41,612 nucleotides of DNA from Acidobacteriota bacterium (GTDB lineage: Bacteria > Acidobacteriota > Terriglobia > Terriglobales > Acidobacteriaceae). The position numbers and the translations under genes are program-made. The stretch covers positions 1-41,612 of the forward strand of contig QHZY01000027.1 in the NCBI GenBank assembly GCA_003224855.1, given 5' to 3'. Shown in pieces: positions 41,216-41,612 of the stretch. Every line of letters starts with the position of its first letter. The stretch's first letter is position 1. The notes beneath the pieces were generated by a model. The model was given only the letters and a program-made list of their open reading frames with translations. It was not told the origin of the DNA and did not search any database.

Positions 41216-41612
41216 CTAGTCGTCCGGATACTCAGTTCCACGTACCACGCCAATCACATCCCAGATAGTCCGGAATTGATAATCCTGCTTCAGGTGCATC
41301 TTGACTTTCACCGGGCCCGGGCCGACGTGATAGGTAAAAGGAAGCGAGCCCTGCCAGTCGCGGGGAGAGTCCGGGCCTGCAAGGCGTTCCAGAATCGGCC
41401 AGGCATCCGCATAGGAAATCGGCGTGGTCGGAATGGCAGGCAACTGCGCCGACTTTTCGGGCAAAATACGTTGTGCATCCGGCAATGACGGGATGGAAGC
41501 GATCCCCGGCGTGGTGGGATCTCCGGGAAACTGAAACATATAGCCAATCGATCCGCGTTGCACGCCTGTGTCAGGACGCCACGGACCCTGCGGATACTTG
41601 TCGCCGCGCCGC
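41216..41612 (-). CDS. PSMA-like M28 metallopeptidase, N-terminal part (runs off window; ends at amber codon)
   Basis: The frame is open from the right edge (about base 41612) through KYPQGPWRPDTGVQRGSIGYM, PGDPTTPGIASIPSLPDAQRI, PTTPISYADAWPIL and VIGVVRGTEYPDD to TAG 41218-41216. The segment is the protease-associated/pre-catalytic region of the GCPII-type M28 family. The next codons in frame (VVGGNHRDAW) are the direct continuation, so the gene is broken only by this one codon. Either it is a genuine nonsense mutation or a base-call error. Confidence 0.8.
   Translation of the reverse strand, partial: RRGDKYPQGPWRPDTGVQRGSIGYMFQFPGDPTTPGIASIPSLPDAQRILPEKSAQLPAIPTTPISYADAWPILERLAGPDSPRDWQGSLPFTYHVGPGPVKVKMHLKQDYQFRTIWDVIGVVRGTEYPDD

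Overview
The window looks like a chromosomal segment of an Acidobacteriota bacterium, most likely class Terriglobia. This is inferred from protein style and not from a marker gene. Pointers are an Oar-like TonB-dependent receptor with a carboxypeptidase-regulatory-like N-terminus, a Crp/Fnr protein with a Cys-rich N-terminus, a very long poly-HAMP hybrid histidine kinase, a 7-TM/1-TM membrane gene pair, and many small operons facing both ways. No rRNA, tRNA, CRISPR array, integrase or transposase was seen.

Layout. 1-3.6 kb: tail of a LytTR response regulator, a small secreted His/Cys protein and a damaged TonB-dependent receptor. 3.6-7.4 kb (minus): a Crp/Fnr regulator and a PAS-GAF-GAF sigma-54 activator. 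7.4-10.4 kb: a minus-strand cluster of a 41-residue secreted peptide, a 7-TM protein and a 1-TM protein, bracketed by related palindromes, then a divergent hypothetical gene and a broken XRE regulator. 10.5-14.2 kb: housekeeping genes (small conserved protein, purS, glmS, lexA, trxA). 14.5-20.7 kb: a metallo-beta-lactamase-fold hydrolase, a secreted cupin, a VapBC-type toxin-antitoxin pair, a one-TM protein, a broken GH63-like glycosidase and a DUF4126 membrane protein. 21-28.8 kb: a giant poly-HAMP/GAF/kinase/triple-receiver protein followed by a REC-PAS-HisKA_3 kinase, probably co-transcribed. 28.8-36.8 kb: aldose epimerase, coiled-coil porin, M28 peptidase, 5'-3' exonuclease, small outer-membrane barrel and sulfotransferase. 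36.8-41.6 kb: a possible small RNA with terminator, a cyclase-family protein that has lost its metal ligands, a DinB/YfiT-like protein, an acidic one-TM protein, and the C-terminal part of a PSMA-like M28 peptidase interrupted by an in-frame amber codon.

The most striking structural observation is that four otherwise healthy genes (TonB receptor ~2400, XRE regulator ~10270, GH63-like enzyme ~18200, poly-HAMP kinase ~23950) each break at a point where about 55-65 family residues are missing and the frame changes. In all four the missing length must be 1 modulo 3. In the kinase, where the 276-nt repeat gives a ruler, it is 190 nt. This points to one common cause, such as a systematic assembly or consensus loss, and not to independent gene decay. 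The broken genes should therefore be read as probably intact in the cell. The strongest candidate for an undescribed biological unit is the peptide/7-TM/1-TM cluster at 7.7-9.3 kb.
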